A stretch of 64,000 bases of DNA, taken from the NCBI GenBank assembly GCA_963761435.1, contig CAVXHJ010000018.1, forward strand, positions 56,495 through 120,494, read 5' to 3'. The notes below the pieces were generated by a model that saw nothing but the letters and a program-made list of their open reading frames with translations, ran no database searches and had not been told where the DNA came from. The translations under genes and the position numbers were made by a program. Shown here piece by piece: positions 11,213 to 20,308 of this stretch; within the stretch, counting starts at the first letter, position 1; each line of letters starts with the position of its first letter. Source of the stretch: Roseiarcus sp963761435 (lineage in GTDB: Bacteria; Pseudomonadota; Alphaproteobacteria; Rhizobiales; Beijerinckiaceae).

Positions 11213-12589
11213 ATGGATGACTGCGTAGCGGTTTTCGACCTCGGCAAGACGAACATGAAGGTCGTCGTGTTCGACGCTGCGGGTAAGGTCTTGGCGGAGC
11301 GCGGGTCGCCCAATGCGTCGGTCGCGCCAGACGCGCTTTGGCCGTACCGGCGGCTTTACACCGAGGGCGCCTGGGCGTTCCTGATCGGAGCGCTGAAGGA
11401 ACTCGGGGGTAAATTCCCGATCGAAGCGATTTCAATCTCGGCCCACGGCGCGGCGGGCGTCTTGGTCGGGGACGAGGATGCCGCTTTGCCGGCTATGGAC
11501 TATGAGTTCGACATCGACGGACCCGTCGCGGCCGAGTATGGCGAGGTTAGGCCTGCATTCGAGGAAACGCAGTCGCCTGACCTGCCGCGCGGGCTCAATC
11601 TCGGCCGGCAGGTTTACTATCTTCAGCGGCGGTTCCCGGCCGAGTTCGCGGCGGCGCGCGCTTTTCTGGCCTATCCGCAATATTGGTCGTGGCGGCTCAG
11701 CGGCGTTCCGGCGACCGAGTTTACCTCCATTGGCTCGCACACGGACTTGTGGCGCCCGACCGAACGACGACTGTCGAGCATGGTCGACAAGCTTGGCTGG
11801 CGGCGGCTTTTCCCGCCGATGCGCAACGCGTGGGACACGCTCGGGACGCTCAAGCCTGAGTTGGTTGCGGCTACGGGCCTCACGGCTCGCGTACGAGTCG
11901 TCTGCGGCGCGCACGATTCGAACGCCTCGCTGGTGCCCCATCTCGTATCGCGGCGCGATCCGTTCACTGTGATCTCGACGGGGACCTGGGTCATCATCAT
12001 GGCGGTCGGGGGAAAGGGGCGGCTCGATCCGAAGGCCGATATGCTGGCCAATGTCGACGTGCGCGGCGAACCTGTGCCGACCGCGCGCTTCATGGGCGGG
12101 CGCGAATTCTCGGTCCTCGCCGGCGAAACGCCGGCGGATGCGGACGAGGCCGACATCGCCGCTGCGGTCGCCTCGGGCGCGCTCGCACTTCCGGCTTTCT
12201 CCGACCAGGGCGGCCCGTTTGCCGGGCGTATCGGCCGGATCGAAGGCCAGGCGCCCGCGACGCCCAAGGCGCGCGCGGCGCTCGCGACTGTATACGCGGC
12301 GCTGATGACGGCCCATATGCTTCGGCGTCTCGATGCCCCCGGCGATCTGATCGTCGAGGGCGGCTTCACCCGCTCGCCCGCCTTCGCCGCAGTGCTTGCT
12401 CGGCTGATGCCCGGCCGACGGGTCGCCGTTGCCCCAAAGAGCGCCGGCGCCGCGGCCGGCGCGGCTCTGCTCGCTCACTGGGGCGAGCAGCGCAAACAGC
12501 CCCGTCTCGAGCCTGCGCCCGCCTGGGCCATTCCGGGCCTCGACGCCTATCGGCGGCGATGGGAGGCGGCGCTGGATGAAAATAAATGA
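11213..12589 (+). CDS. rhaK: Rhamnulokinase-type FGGY sugar kinase
   Basis: This 458-residue FGGY-family kinase has the N-terminal phosphate-binding segment FDLGKTNMKV, the mid-protein CGAHDSNASLVPHL segment and a C-terminal GGFTRSPAFA/GAAAGAALLA nucleotide-binding half. In Rhizobium leguminosarum RhaK phosphorylates the sugar and is also needed for uptake through the ABC system. The start was set at 11213 because GGAGG lies 8 nt upstream. An ATG at 11192 overlapping the rhaU stop is a weaker alternative. It is the last gene of the rightward operon. Confidence 0.9.
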   Translation: MDDCVAVFDLGKTNMKVVVFDAAGKVLAERGSPNASVAPDALWPYRRLYTEGAWAFLIGALKELGGKFPIEAISISAHGAAGVLVGDEDAALPAMDYEFDIDGPVAAEYGEVRPAFEETQSPDLPRGLNLGRQVYYLQRRFPAEFAAARAFLAYPQYWSWRLSGVPATEFTSIGSHTDLWRPTERRLSSMVDKLGWRRLFPPMRNAWDTLGTLKPELVAATGLTARVRVVCGAHDSNASLVPHLVSRRDPFTVISTGTWVIIMAVGGKGRLDPKADMLANVDVRGEPVPTARFMGGREFSVLAGETPADADEADIAAAVASGALALPAFSDQGGPFAGRIGRIEGQAPATPKARAALATVYAALMTAHMLRRLDAPGDLIVEGGFTRSPAFAAVLARLMPGRRVAVAPKSAGAAAGAALLAHWGEQRKQPRLEPAPAWAIPGLDAYRRRWEAALDENK

Positions 12590-12600
12590 AAACGAGATTG

Positions 12601-12655
12601 CTTTCTTTTCCTTTCTTTTGTTTTTTCGAATCGAGACTTTTCAATCGCTTACGAG
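12601..12655 (-). repeat. Dispersed repeat, copy B
   Basis: Read on the minus strand this contains AAGCGATTGAAAAGTCTCG followed by ATTCG and an AAAGGAAA-type tract, closely matching copy A at 1517. It lies just after rhaK. The rest of 12656-12971 holds no gene that I can support. Confidence 0.5.
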
Positions 12656-12971
12656 GGAAAACAAGAATTCCCTCTCCTTTCGCCTGGTCGCCGCGCATCT
12701 CGCGGGTTGAGCGCGATCGCCCCCATGATCTGACCAACCTACCATTGAATTCTGATTTTCCGCAAGGAATTTCGTTCGTATTTTTCGCCGGGACACGCCC
12801 CCGCCTCATCACGATCGGCGGCCGGCGCTTGCGCGAGGGCGCAAAAAGTCCAAAGCTTGATTCTCGCTTGGCCGGGTTCGACGCGACGGAAGCGACGATT
12901 TTCGCATGGCTCAAATCGCCGGTCGTCCAAACGCAATGAAACCGCCGCGCCCACGAATTGGGGAAAAGACC

Positions 12972-14193
12972 ATGGAAGCGATCGCCACGCCTGCCAGCGC
13001 CTTGAGCGGAGCGAAGAGGGCGACCGCCGCGCCGCCGCCCATTCCTTTCGACGCCGCCCAGCTCGATGCGCTGATGGACGAAGCGGGGATCGACGCCCTC
13101 ATCGTCACCTCCAAGCACAACATTCACTATCTTCTCGGCGGCTATCGATTCTTCTTCTTCGACCATTTCGATGCGATCGGCGTCAGCCGCTACCTGCCGG
13201 TCCTCGTCTATGTGAAGGGCGACCCGGAACGCGCCGCCTATTTCGGACACCCGATGGAGCAATATGAGCGCGAGTTGAACCGATTCTGGGTTCCGAAATT
13301 CAAGGGCTCCGCGCGCACGGGCACAGACGGTATGCAGGCCGCGATCGAAGAGCTTGCGGAGCCTCTCGCCGAAGGCGAAAAGGATCGGGGTCGAACGGGC
13401 TTTCTTGCCGGCCGACGCGGAGAGCGCGCTGCGCAACGCATTGCCTCAGATCGAATTGGTGGAAGCGCAGTTGCCGCTCGAGCGCTTGCGCGCGATCAAG
13501 ACGCCCCAGGAGCTGGAAGATCTGCGAACGGCGAGCGAGCTCGTGATCGATTCCATGCTTGCGGTCATCGCCGGCGCCAGACCGGGGATGACGAAGCGCG
13601 AACTGGTCGAGACGCTCCGTCGCGAGGAAGTCAACCGCGGCCTCACCTTCGAATATTGCCTGATCACGGCGGGAACGAGTCACAACCGGGCGCCGTCCGA
13701 CCAGATCCTTTTGGCGGGCGATATCCTCTCGCTTGATTCAGGCGGCAACTATAACGGCTATATCGGCGACCTCTGCCGGATGGCGATTTTGGGCGAGCCC
13801 GACTCTGAACTGGAGGACCTGCTGGCCGAGATCGACGCGATCCAGCAGGCGGCGCGGCGACCGATCCGGCATGGCGCGCGCGGCGGAGACATTTACGCCG
13901 TCGCCGAGCGGCTGACCCGCCCGTCGCCCCACGGCAACTCGCTCGAATTCGTCGCTCACGGCATGGGCCTTATCAGCCACGAGGCGCCCCGCCTCACCGA
14001 TTCTGGCCCGGTGCCGTACTCGGCCTATGATTCCGATCTGCCGCTGCAAAAGGGAATGGTGCTTTCGATCGAGACGACGATCCTCCATCCGCGCCGGGGC
14101 TTCATCAAACTCGAGGACACCGTCGCGGTCACCCAAAACGGCTGCGAAGGCTTCGGAGACCGAGGCCGCGGATGGAATCGCTGCGGCGCTTGA
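12972..14193 (+). CDS. M24-family (Xaa-Pro type) peptidase, frameshifted
   Basis: The N-terminal creatinase-like domain begins MEAIATPASALSGAKRATAA and includes the family segment ALIVTSKHNIHYLLGGYRFF. It runs to about 13378, where the frame shifts by one base and continues as RIGVERAFLPADAE into the pita-bread catalytic domain. Metal-ligand segments are visible: DSGGNYNGYIGD, then HGMGLISHEAP, then SIETTILHPRRGFIKLED. Dropping one A from the AAAA at about 13377-13380 restores a roughly 406-residue protein of normal family length. It stands outside the rha operon, 382 bp after rhaK. The substrate cannot be told from sequence, and the gene could equally be a dipeptidase or a creatinase-type hydrolase. 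Confidence 0.8.
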
Positions 14194-14231
14194 GTCAGCG
14201 GCGCGCCGTGAGATCAAAATCAGACGCGGGA

Positions 14232-14378
14232 GTGCGCCGGGCGGCGGTCGTTTCCTTATGCCTTAAAACTTTGGCGCTGCTGGCGCTCGGCCTGTCGACC
14301 GTCGGCTGCGCCACGCCTGAGCCGCCTTATCCGAATGCCGTGCCGATCGATACAACCGGCAATTTCGGCGCGCGATAA
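14232..14378 (+). CDS. Small putative lipoprotein
   Basis: This is a short frame of about 48 residues from a GTG. A basic start (VRR) is followed by a hydrophobic run and a lipobox-like LSTVGC, then a proline-rich tail ATPEPPYPNAVPIDTTGNFG. Similar tiny lipoproteins are common in Hyphomicrobiales but poorly conserved. The start is uncertain. It lies between the convergent ends of the M24 peptidase and the leftward methyltransferase. Confidence 0.4.
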   Translation: MRRAAVVSLCLKTLALLALGLSTVGCATPEPPYPNAVPIDTTGNFGAR

Positions 14379-14406
14379 AGTCTCATTCCAGAAGCAGACC
14401 ACACGC

Positions 14407-15311
14407 TCACTCCGGCTTGCGGAATTTGAGCGTCATACGGTCAGATTCGCCAATGGCGTCATATTTGGCGTGGTCGAAGGTCGGGTTTGGGGGCTGGCCC
14501 TGCGGGGCGCTGCGGCGGGTCGGCGGCAGGGTCCAGACGCCGAACGGATAATCGCGCGTGTCGCGCGGATTGGCGTTGATTTCCGACTTCGCTTCGAGCG
14601 TGAAGCCGGCCTTGCGGGCCGCGTCGATCACGTAGGATTCGGGACATAGCCGGTCCCCGCGCGCGGATCGGCGCCCTCCGGCGCGCGATGCTGTTCGACC
14701 GCCAGAATTCCGCCTGGCTTCAGCAGGGTGAAGAACGCGCGCATATAGACTTCAGTCGCGTCGCCCTGTCGCGCCCAATTGTGGAAGGCGCGCGCGACGA
14801 GCACGAGATCGGCCGAGCCGGCGGGAATCGAATCCGGATGCTGCGGACCGAAGTCGTAAGCCTTGACCTCGCCGAATACGGCCTTGTCCGAAACGCCATT
14901 CCAGAACGCCGCATGCGCCGCCTCGGGGCTTTCGGGGCCGCCGGCGGCTTGAGCGCGATCCGGCAGGGCGGCGATGTACGTCCCACCGGTCGCGCGTGCA
15001 TAAGGGGCGAGGATCTCGGTCCACCAGCCCCGTACGCCCGGATCGACCTCGACGACCGTCATGCCCGGCTTCAGCCCCCAGAAGCTCAGCGACTCCGCAG
15101 GATGCCGCCAGACGTCGCGGGCGCGGTTCGCCGGCTCGCGCCACGCGCCGTCGACGGCGGCTCTGAGGGCTGGGTCCGCCGGCTGGGCGCGCGCCGGCGT
15201 GGCCGATACGAGCAGCGCCGCAGCCGCAAGAGCGGCGAGCAGAGGCAGGGAAAACTTCGCCAAATGCGCGCGTTCCATGGCGCGCGGCGCCTCGCCGGTC
15301 GATGGGCTCAT
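14407..15311 (-). CDS. Exported class I SAM-dependent methyltransferase (COG4798-like), frameshifted
   Basis: A signal peptide is evident (LAKFSLPLLAALAAAALLV, then SATPARAQ), so this predicted methyltransferase is probably periplasmic, as is usual for this family. The SAM-binding core shows LKPGMTVVEVDPGVRGWWTE and, later, LLKPGGILAVEQHRAPEG. At about 14640 the frame breaks after GTGYVPN; restoring one missing G gives VPESYVIDAARKAGF and leads into the remaining 70 residues. AGAGGA lies 6 nt before the ATG at 15309-15311. The whole protein would be about 301 residues. Confidence 0.75.
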
Positions 15312-15448
15312 GATGGTCCTCTTTGGAGTCGAAGCGGCTGCCTCCGCGCGACGGGCGCGAGCGGCGATAGCGGCCACGATTTGCGAACTTCGTTGCGGTT
15401 GTTTAGCACGGGGACGCGCAAGAGCGTTGCTTGAAGGGAGGCGCGTCC

Positions 15449-15940
15449 ATGGGTTTCACTTGCAGGATCGGGGCGACGTTGTTCGTTGCGCTGATGGGCT
15501 CGATGGCGGCTGCCCAGACGCTTCCCACCCATCGCATTCCGGCGGCGCTCGCGGCCGAGGCGGCGAGCGAGACGGTCGCCGCCTGCGCCAAGCAGGGCTA
15601 TCGCGAGACGGCGCAAGTGGTGGACGCCGACGGCGTAGTGATCGCCACGGTCCGGGGAGACGGTGCAGGCGCTCACTCGCTCGATAGCGCTCTCGACAAG
15701 GCTTATACCGCCGCCTCGTTCAAGAACGACACGCTGGCGCTTGCCGAGCGCGAGAAGGGCGAGGATTCGATCACGCCGCTCGCCAAGCTGCCGCATGTGA
15801 TGTTCTTCGGCGGCGGCGTGCCGATCAAGCTCGGCGACGAGACCATTGGCGCGGTCGGCGCCGCGGGCGCTCCCGGCGCCAAGCTCGACGACGCCTGCGC
15901 GCGAGCGGGAATCGACAAGATCAAGGACAGGCTGCAATAG
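15449..15940 (+). CDS. Exported GlcG/HbpS-like (DUF336) protein
   Basis: This 163-residue protein has a signal peptide (CRIGATLFVALMGSMAAAQ) and the GlcG/HbpS fold segments VVDADGVVIATVRGDGA and GGGVPIKLGDETIGAVGAAG. Members bind haem or cobalamin-like ligands, or accompany oxidative enzymes; the ligand here is unknown. GGGAGG precedes the ATG at 15449. It is divergent from the exported methyltransferase, with a shared 137-bp upstream region. Confidence 0.75.
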   Translation: MGFTCRIGATLFVALMGSMAAAQTLPTHRIPAALAAEAASETVAACAKQGYRETAQVVDADGVVIATVRGDGAGAHSLDSALDKAYTAASFKNDTLALAEREKGEDSITPLAKLPHVMFFGGGVPIKLGDETIGAVGAAGAPGAKLDDACARAGIDKIKDRLQ

Positions 15941-16010
15941 GGCAGCCGGAATCTGCTCCGGCGCCCGCGCATTTTCGTTCCCGACGCTCATGTTCGAGAG
16001 GAGTGGACAC

Positions 16011-16223
16011 ATGCCAGGACAGGACCCGGACAAGCCCGCCGGCCAGGAATTCGAGAAATCGCTGAAGGAACTGGAAAAGGAGTCGGAGGAGTTGAAGGAG
16101 AAGATCGAACGCGAAAGGCGCGCGCTCGATATGCCCGTCGACTCGAATCTCGGCAATCCCGACTGGGAAGAGAAGGCCAAGGACGGGCGCTTCGACGCTC
16201 CGAAGGAAGAAGATGATGAATGA
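16011..16223 (+). CDS. Small acidic coiled-coil protein, unknown
   Basis: This 70-residue product is highly charged. Residues 14-38 (for example SLKELEKESEELKEKIER) form a predicted coiled coil, followed by an acidic tail ending KEEDDE. AGAGGAG lies upstream of the ATG at 16011. The function is not known. It ends 41 bp before the 3' end of the opposite-strand tRNA-Gly. Confidence 0.55.
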   Translation: MPGQDPDKPAGQEFEKSLKELEKESEELKEKIERERRALDMPVDSNLGNPDWEEKAKDGRFDAPKEEDDE

Positions 16224-16264
16224 CGAACCTCGGCGCGAGCCAAGGCCCTAAATCATTGAAAACT

Positions 16265-16338
16265 TGGAGCGGGTGAAGGGAATCGAACCCTCGTATTCAG
16301 CTTGGAAGGCTGCTGCTCTACCATTGAGCTACACCCGC
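16265..16338 (-). tRNA. tRNA-Gly(TCC)
   Basis: On the minus strand the acceptor GCGGGTG pairs with CACCCGC. The D-arm (TAGCTCAATGGTAGAGC), the anticodon loop CTTCCAA with anticodon TCC, and the T-arm GGGTTCGATTCCC are all present. CCA is encoded at 16265-16267. Length is 74 nt including CCA. Confidence 0.96.
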
Positions 16339-16516
16339 GCGCGGCGGGCGCGTTCTTCGCAATCCGGGTCAGCAAAGTCAATGCGCCGGATGCGCTTCGG
16401 CGGCGCGTCGAGTGCTCGGCCTCGCTGGCGGACTTGGGAAAATCGGCCTATATGCCTTCAATCCGCCGGACGCGCACGCATACGTCCCACGATCGCTTCG
16501 AACCTCAGGCCTGACA

Positions 16517-18358
16517 ATGCCCACCTACCGCTCGCGAACTACGACCCACGGCCGCAACATGGCGGGCGCGCGCGGCCTATGGCGCGCGACCGGCATGAAA
16601 GACGGCGATTTCGGCAAGCCGATCGTCGCGGTCGCCAATTCGTTCACCCAGTTCGTGCCCGGCCACGTGCATCTCAAGGATCTCGGCCAGTTGGTGGCGC
16701 GCGAGATCGAGGCGGCGGGCGGGGTCGCGAAGGAGTTCAACACCATCGCGGTCGACGACGGGATCGCAATGGGCCACGACGGCATGCTCTATTCGTTGCC
16801 CTCGCGCGAGATCATCGCCGACAGCGTGGAATATATGGCCAACGCCCATTGCGCCGACGCTCTGGTGTGCATCTCAAACTGCGACAAGATCACGCCGGGC
16901 ATGCTGATGGCGGCGATGCGCCTCAACATCCCGGCGGTGTTCGTCTCCGGCGGACCGATGGAGGCAGGCAAGGTCAAGCTCTCGACCGGCACGCGCAGCG
17001 TCGACCTTATCGACGCGATGGTCGCGGCGGCGGATTCCAAAGTCTCCGACGCCGACGTCGCGGTGCTTGAGCGTTCGGCCTGCCCGACCTGCGGCTCCTG
17101 CTCCGGCATGTTCACCGCCAATTCGATGAATTGTCTCACCGAGGCGCTGGGCCTCTCCCTGCCCGGCAATGGCACGGTGGTGGCGACTCACGCCGACCGG
17201 CGGCGCCTGTTCGTCGAGGCCGGGCACCTCGTCGTCGATCTTGCGCGGCGCTGGTACGAGGAGGGCGACGAGGGCGCGCTGCCGCGTGGCATCGCCACCT
17301 TCGAGGCGTTCGAGAACGCGATGTCGCTCGATATCGCCATGGGCGGTTCGACCAACACCGTTCTCCATCTGCTCGCCGCGGCGCACGAGGGCGAGATCGA
17401 CTTCACCATGGCCGACATCGACCGGCTCTCGCGCCGGGTGCCGTGCCTCTGCAAGGTCGCCCCATCCGTCCCGGACGTGCATGTCGAGGACGTCCATCGC
17501 GCCGGCGGAGTGATGGGCATCCTGGGAGAGCTCGACCGCGCCGGCCTGTTGAATCGCGACGTTCGGATGGTGCACGCCGAGTCGCTCGAGCATGCCCTGT
17601 CGCGCAACGACGTCAAGCGCGCGAGCGGCAATGCTACGCGCGAGTTCTTCATGGCCGCGCCCGGCGGCGTGCCGACGCAGGTCGCGTTCAGCCAGTCGGC
17701 GCGCTATCCCTCGCTCGACGAGGATCGGGTGAAGGGGGTGATCCGCGACGCGGAACACGCTTTCTCCAAGGATGGCGGCCTCGCCGTGCTTTATGGCAAT
17801 ATCGCGCTCGAAGGCTCGATCGTGAAAACGGCGGGAGTCGATCCGGACCACCTCAAGTTCAAGGGGCCGGCGCGCATCTTCGAGAGCCAGGACGCCGCCG
17901 CGCAGGGCATTCTCGGCGGCAAGGTGGCAGCGGGCGACGTCGTCGTGATTCGCTACGAGGGGCCACGCGGGGGCCCGGGCATGCAGGAGATGCTCTATCC
18001 GACCAGCTATCTCAAGTCGCGCGGCCTTGGCAAGGCTTGCGCCCTCGTCACCGATGGGCGCTTCTCCGGCGGCACCTCGGGGCTCTCGATCGGCCATGTC
18101 TCGCCGGAAGCGGCCGAAGGCGGCGCAATCGCGCTGATCGAGGAAGGCGACGAGATCGCGATCGACATATCCGCCCGAAAGATCGAGCTCCTCGTCGACG
18201 CGAAGATGCTGGGCAAGCGTCGAAAGGCGATGGAGGCGAAGGGCGCCGCCGCCTGGAAGCCCGCCAAGACGCGCAAGAGGCAAGTGACGACAGCGCTTCG
18301 CGCCTACGCTGCGTTCGCGACCAGCGCGGCGCGCGGGGCGGTCCGGGAAGTGCCCTGA
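16517..18358 (+). CDS. ilvD: Dihydroxy-acid dehydratase
   Basis: This 613-residue enzyme of branched-chain amino acid synthesis dehydrates 2,3-dihydroxy-3-methylvalerate or -isovalerate using an Fe-S cluster. Cluster cysteines lie in CISNCDKITPGM and CPTCGSCSGMFTANSMNC, and the C-terminal active-site region TDGRFSGGTSGLSIGH is intact. The length equals the long (E. coli-like) IlvD class. The ATG at 16517 gives the standard N-terminus MPTYRSRTTTHGRNMAG. A second, different IlvD/Edd-family dehydratase lies at 34999-36819. Confidence 0.96.
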   Translation: MPTYRSRTTTHGRNMAGARGLWRATGMKDGDFGKPIVAVANSFTQFVPGHVHLKDLGQLVAREIEAAGGVAKEFNTIAVDDGIAMGHDGMLYSLPSREIIADSVEYMANAHCADALVCISNCDKITPGMLMAAMRLNIPAVFVSGGPMEAGKVKLSTGTRSVDLIDAMVAAADSKVSDADVAVLERSACPTCGSCSGMFTANSMNCLTEALGLSLPGNGTVVATHADRRRLFVEAGHLVVDLARRWYEEGDEGALPRGIATFEAFENAMSLDIAMGGSTNTVLHLLAAAHEGEIDFTMADIDRLSRRVPCLCKVAPSVPDVHVEDVHRAGGVMGILGELDRAGLLNRDVRMVHAESLEHALSRNDVKRASGNATREFFMAAPGGVPTQVAFSQSARYPSLDEDRVKGVIRDAEHAFSKDGGLAVLYGNIALEGSIVKTAGVDPDHLKFKGPARIFESQDAAAQGILGGKVAAGDVVVIRYEGPRGGPGMQEMLYPTSYLKSRGLGKACALVTDGRFSGGTSGLSIGHVSPEAAEGGAIALIEEGDEIAIDISARKIELLVDAKMLGKRRKAMEAKGAAAWKPAKTRKRQVTTALRAYAAFATSAARGAVREVP

Positions 18359-18368
18359 AGCGGCTTTG

Positions 18369-19748
18369 ATGGCCAAAGCGCTCAGCGCGCGGTCGATCGC
18401 CTCGCGCCTGTTTCTTTCGGCGGCGTTCTGGAGCACGCTGATCCTGGCTCTCGCCGGTCTTGGCCTGAGCGCGCTCAACAAGCAATGGACGGAAGCCAAT
18501 TTCGACGACCAGCTTGGCGTGTACCTCAAGGCGCTGGTCGCCAATGTCGCGGTTCCGAACGAGGAGACCAAGGCCGGCGGCCAGGCGGCCATCGCGCCGC
18601 AGTTCGAGCTGGCGTTTTCTGGTTGGTATTGGCAGATCACCCGGACGGACGTGAACCCGCCGGAAATCCGGGCCTCGAAGTCGCTGTTCGCCACCCAGCT
18701 GCCGCAACTGGCCGCGGCCGGCGCCGATCCCGGCGCAATCTTGAGCGGCTATGCGGTCGGACCCGGCGGACACGAAGTCAGGATGATCCAGCGCGAGATC
18801 GATGCCGGCGACGACGGGCGGTTCCTGGTGCAGGTCGCCGCTCCCGCCGACGCGATCCAGGGCCAGGAACGCAGCTTCGAATGGGCGCTCGCGGCGACGT
18901 TTCTGACGCTGGCGCTGGCGCTGATCGGCTCGACGGCGTTGGCGGTCCGCTTCGGCCTGCGGCCGCTCCGGGTCCTGCAGGAAGGGGTGGCCGCCATTCG
19001 CCAAGGGGAGGCCGAACGCATCGCCGGAGAATTTCCGCAGGACGTCGCGCCGCTCGCGACCGAAGTCAATCAGCTCATCGACGCCAACCGGGAGATCGTC
19101 GAGCGCGCGCGGACCCAGGTTGGCAACCTTGCCCATGCGCTCAAGACGCCGCTCAGCGTGCTGATGAACGAGGCCGACGCTGTGAGCCCCACTTTGCCGG
19201 ACAAGGTCCGCGAGCAGGCCGACATCATGCGCCGGCAGGTGACCTTCTATCTCGACCGCGCCCGCGCCGCCGCCCGCGCGAGGACATTCGGGCTGGCGAC
19301 GGAGGTGAAGCCGGTGGTTGAAGGGCTCGTTCGCACCTATGAAAAGCTGCACGATGACCGGACGTTGATGTTCGACGTCGAGCTGCAGCCGGGCCTCAAG
19401 TTCCGCGGCGAAGCCCAGGATCTCACGGACCTCGTCGGCAATCTGCTCGACAACGCGGGGAAGTGGGCGCGCGAGCGGGTTTCGATTCACGCCGCGCGCG
19501 CGACCGGCGGGGAACCGGACCCGGCGCCGTTTCTCATCGCCCAAATCGACGACGACGGCCCAGGCCTCGACAAAAGCGCCCGCGCCGCCGCGGTCGAGCG
19601 CGGCAAGCGGCTCGACAAGTCGCGGCCGGGCTCCGGGCTCGGCCTCTCCATCGTCGTCGATCTCGCCTCGATCTACGGTGGCTCGCTCGAACTCGACGAA
19701 AGCCCGCTCGGAGGCTTGCGGGCGATATTGAGGCTCCCATGCGTCTGA
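18369..19748 (+). CDS. PhoQ-like sensor histidine kinase without an adjacent response regulator
   Basis: This 459-residue membrane kinase has transmembrane segments at about 18-36 and 172-193 that frame a periplasmic sensor domain of about 135 residues. The phosphoacceptor His is at about 256 in NLAHALKTPLSV, the N-box is LVGNLLDNAGKWA, and the G-boxes are DDDGPGL and GSGLGLSI. The H-box form is that of the PhoQ-like group. Unusually, it follows ilvD by 10 bp and precedes a lipoprotein gene, with no response regulator in between or nearby. The ATG at 18369 is preferred over the TTG just before it. Confidence 0.85.
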   Translation: MAKALSARSIASRLFLSAAFWSTLILALAGLGLSALNKQWTEANFDDQLGVYLKALVANVAVPNEETKAGGQAAIAPQFELAFSGWYWQITRTDVNPPEIRASKSLFATQLPQLAAAGADPGAILSGYAVGPGGHEVRMIQREIDAGDDGRFLVQVAAPADAIQGQERSFEWALAATFLTLALALIGSTALAVRFGLRPLRVLQEGVAAIRQGEAERIAGEFPQDVAPLATEVNQLIDANREIVERARTQVGNLAHALKTPLSVLMNEADAVSPTLPDKVREQADIMRRQVTFYLDRARAAARARTFGLATEVKPVVEGLVRTYEKLHDDRTLMFDVELQPGLKFRGEAQDLTDLVGNLLDNAGKWARERVSIHAARATGGEPDPAPFLIAQIDDDGPGLDKSARAAAVERGKRLDKSRPGSGLGLSIVVDLASIYGGSLELDESPLGGLRAILRLPCV

Positions 19749-19804
19749 GCGGGCGGCCTTTCCTCGGCGAAGCGCAAACAACCTTGTGGGAGAAATAGGG
19801 AGCG

Positions 19805-20218
19805 ATGCAGCGCAGGCTTCTTGTGATCGTTGCGCTTGGGGTGCTCGGCCTTGCGGGCTGTTCGAATGTAGGCTCTGGCGCTGCGCCGCCGCCCGTCGCC
19901 GCGGCCCCACCGGAGCCGGCCGCCCCGGCGATTCCAACCGGCGCGGCGCTCGGGGGCGTTCTCGGCGGCCCCGTCGGCGCGGGGCTGACGGACGCGGACC
20001 GCGAAGCGGCGTGGGAGGCGCAGGTGGCGGCGCTCGATTCAGGCCAGCGGCGATCCTGGCGCGGCTCGCACGGCGCATTCGGTTTTGTCGAGCCCGGCGC
20101 CGCTGCCGGCGACGGCTGCCGCGCCTATTCCCAGACCATCTATATCGCAGGCCGGCCGAATCGCGGGCATGGGCTCGGCTGCAAACAGGTCGATGGAAGC
20201 TGGAAAATGACGAGCTGA
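19805..20218 (+). CDS. Outer-membrane lipoprotein (17-kDa surface-antigen-like)
   Basis: This 137-residue protein has a lipobox LGLAGC after a short basic hydrophobic leader. An Ala/Pro-rich linker, a glycine-rich segment (GAALGGVLGGPVGAG) and a C-terminal domain ending AYSQTIYIAGRPNRGHG follow. This arrangement resembles RT0821/Lpp0805-type surface proteins. A short hairpin with TGAGGT / ACCTCA arms directly follows the stop. Confidence 0.7.
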   Translation: MQRRLLVIVALGVLGLAGCSNVGSGAAPPPVAAAPPEPAAPAIPTGAALGGVLGGPVGAGLTDADREAAWEAQVAALDSGQRRSWRGSHGAFGFVEPGAAAGDGCRAYSQTIYIAGRPNRGHGLGCKQVDGSWKMTS

Positions 20219-20308
20219 GGTTTTTGACGAGACCTCAACTTTGCTTTGGGATAACAGAGCGCAGACTTTGCCGAGAGCCTTTCTCCAAGGCCGCCCCGAG
20301 GCTTGTTG

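Noticed and set aside
16874..20078. Long minus-strand frames opposite ilvD, the sensor kinase and the lipoprotein gene
   Set aside because: They have shadow-type composition and no motifs, while the plus-strand genes are complete and recognisable.
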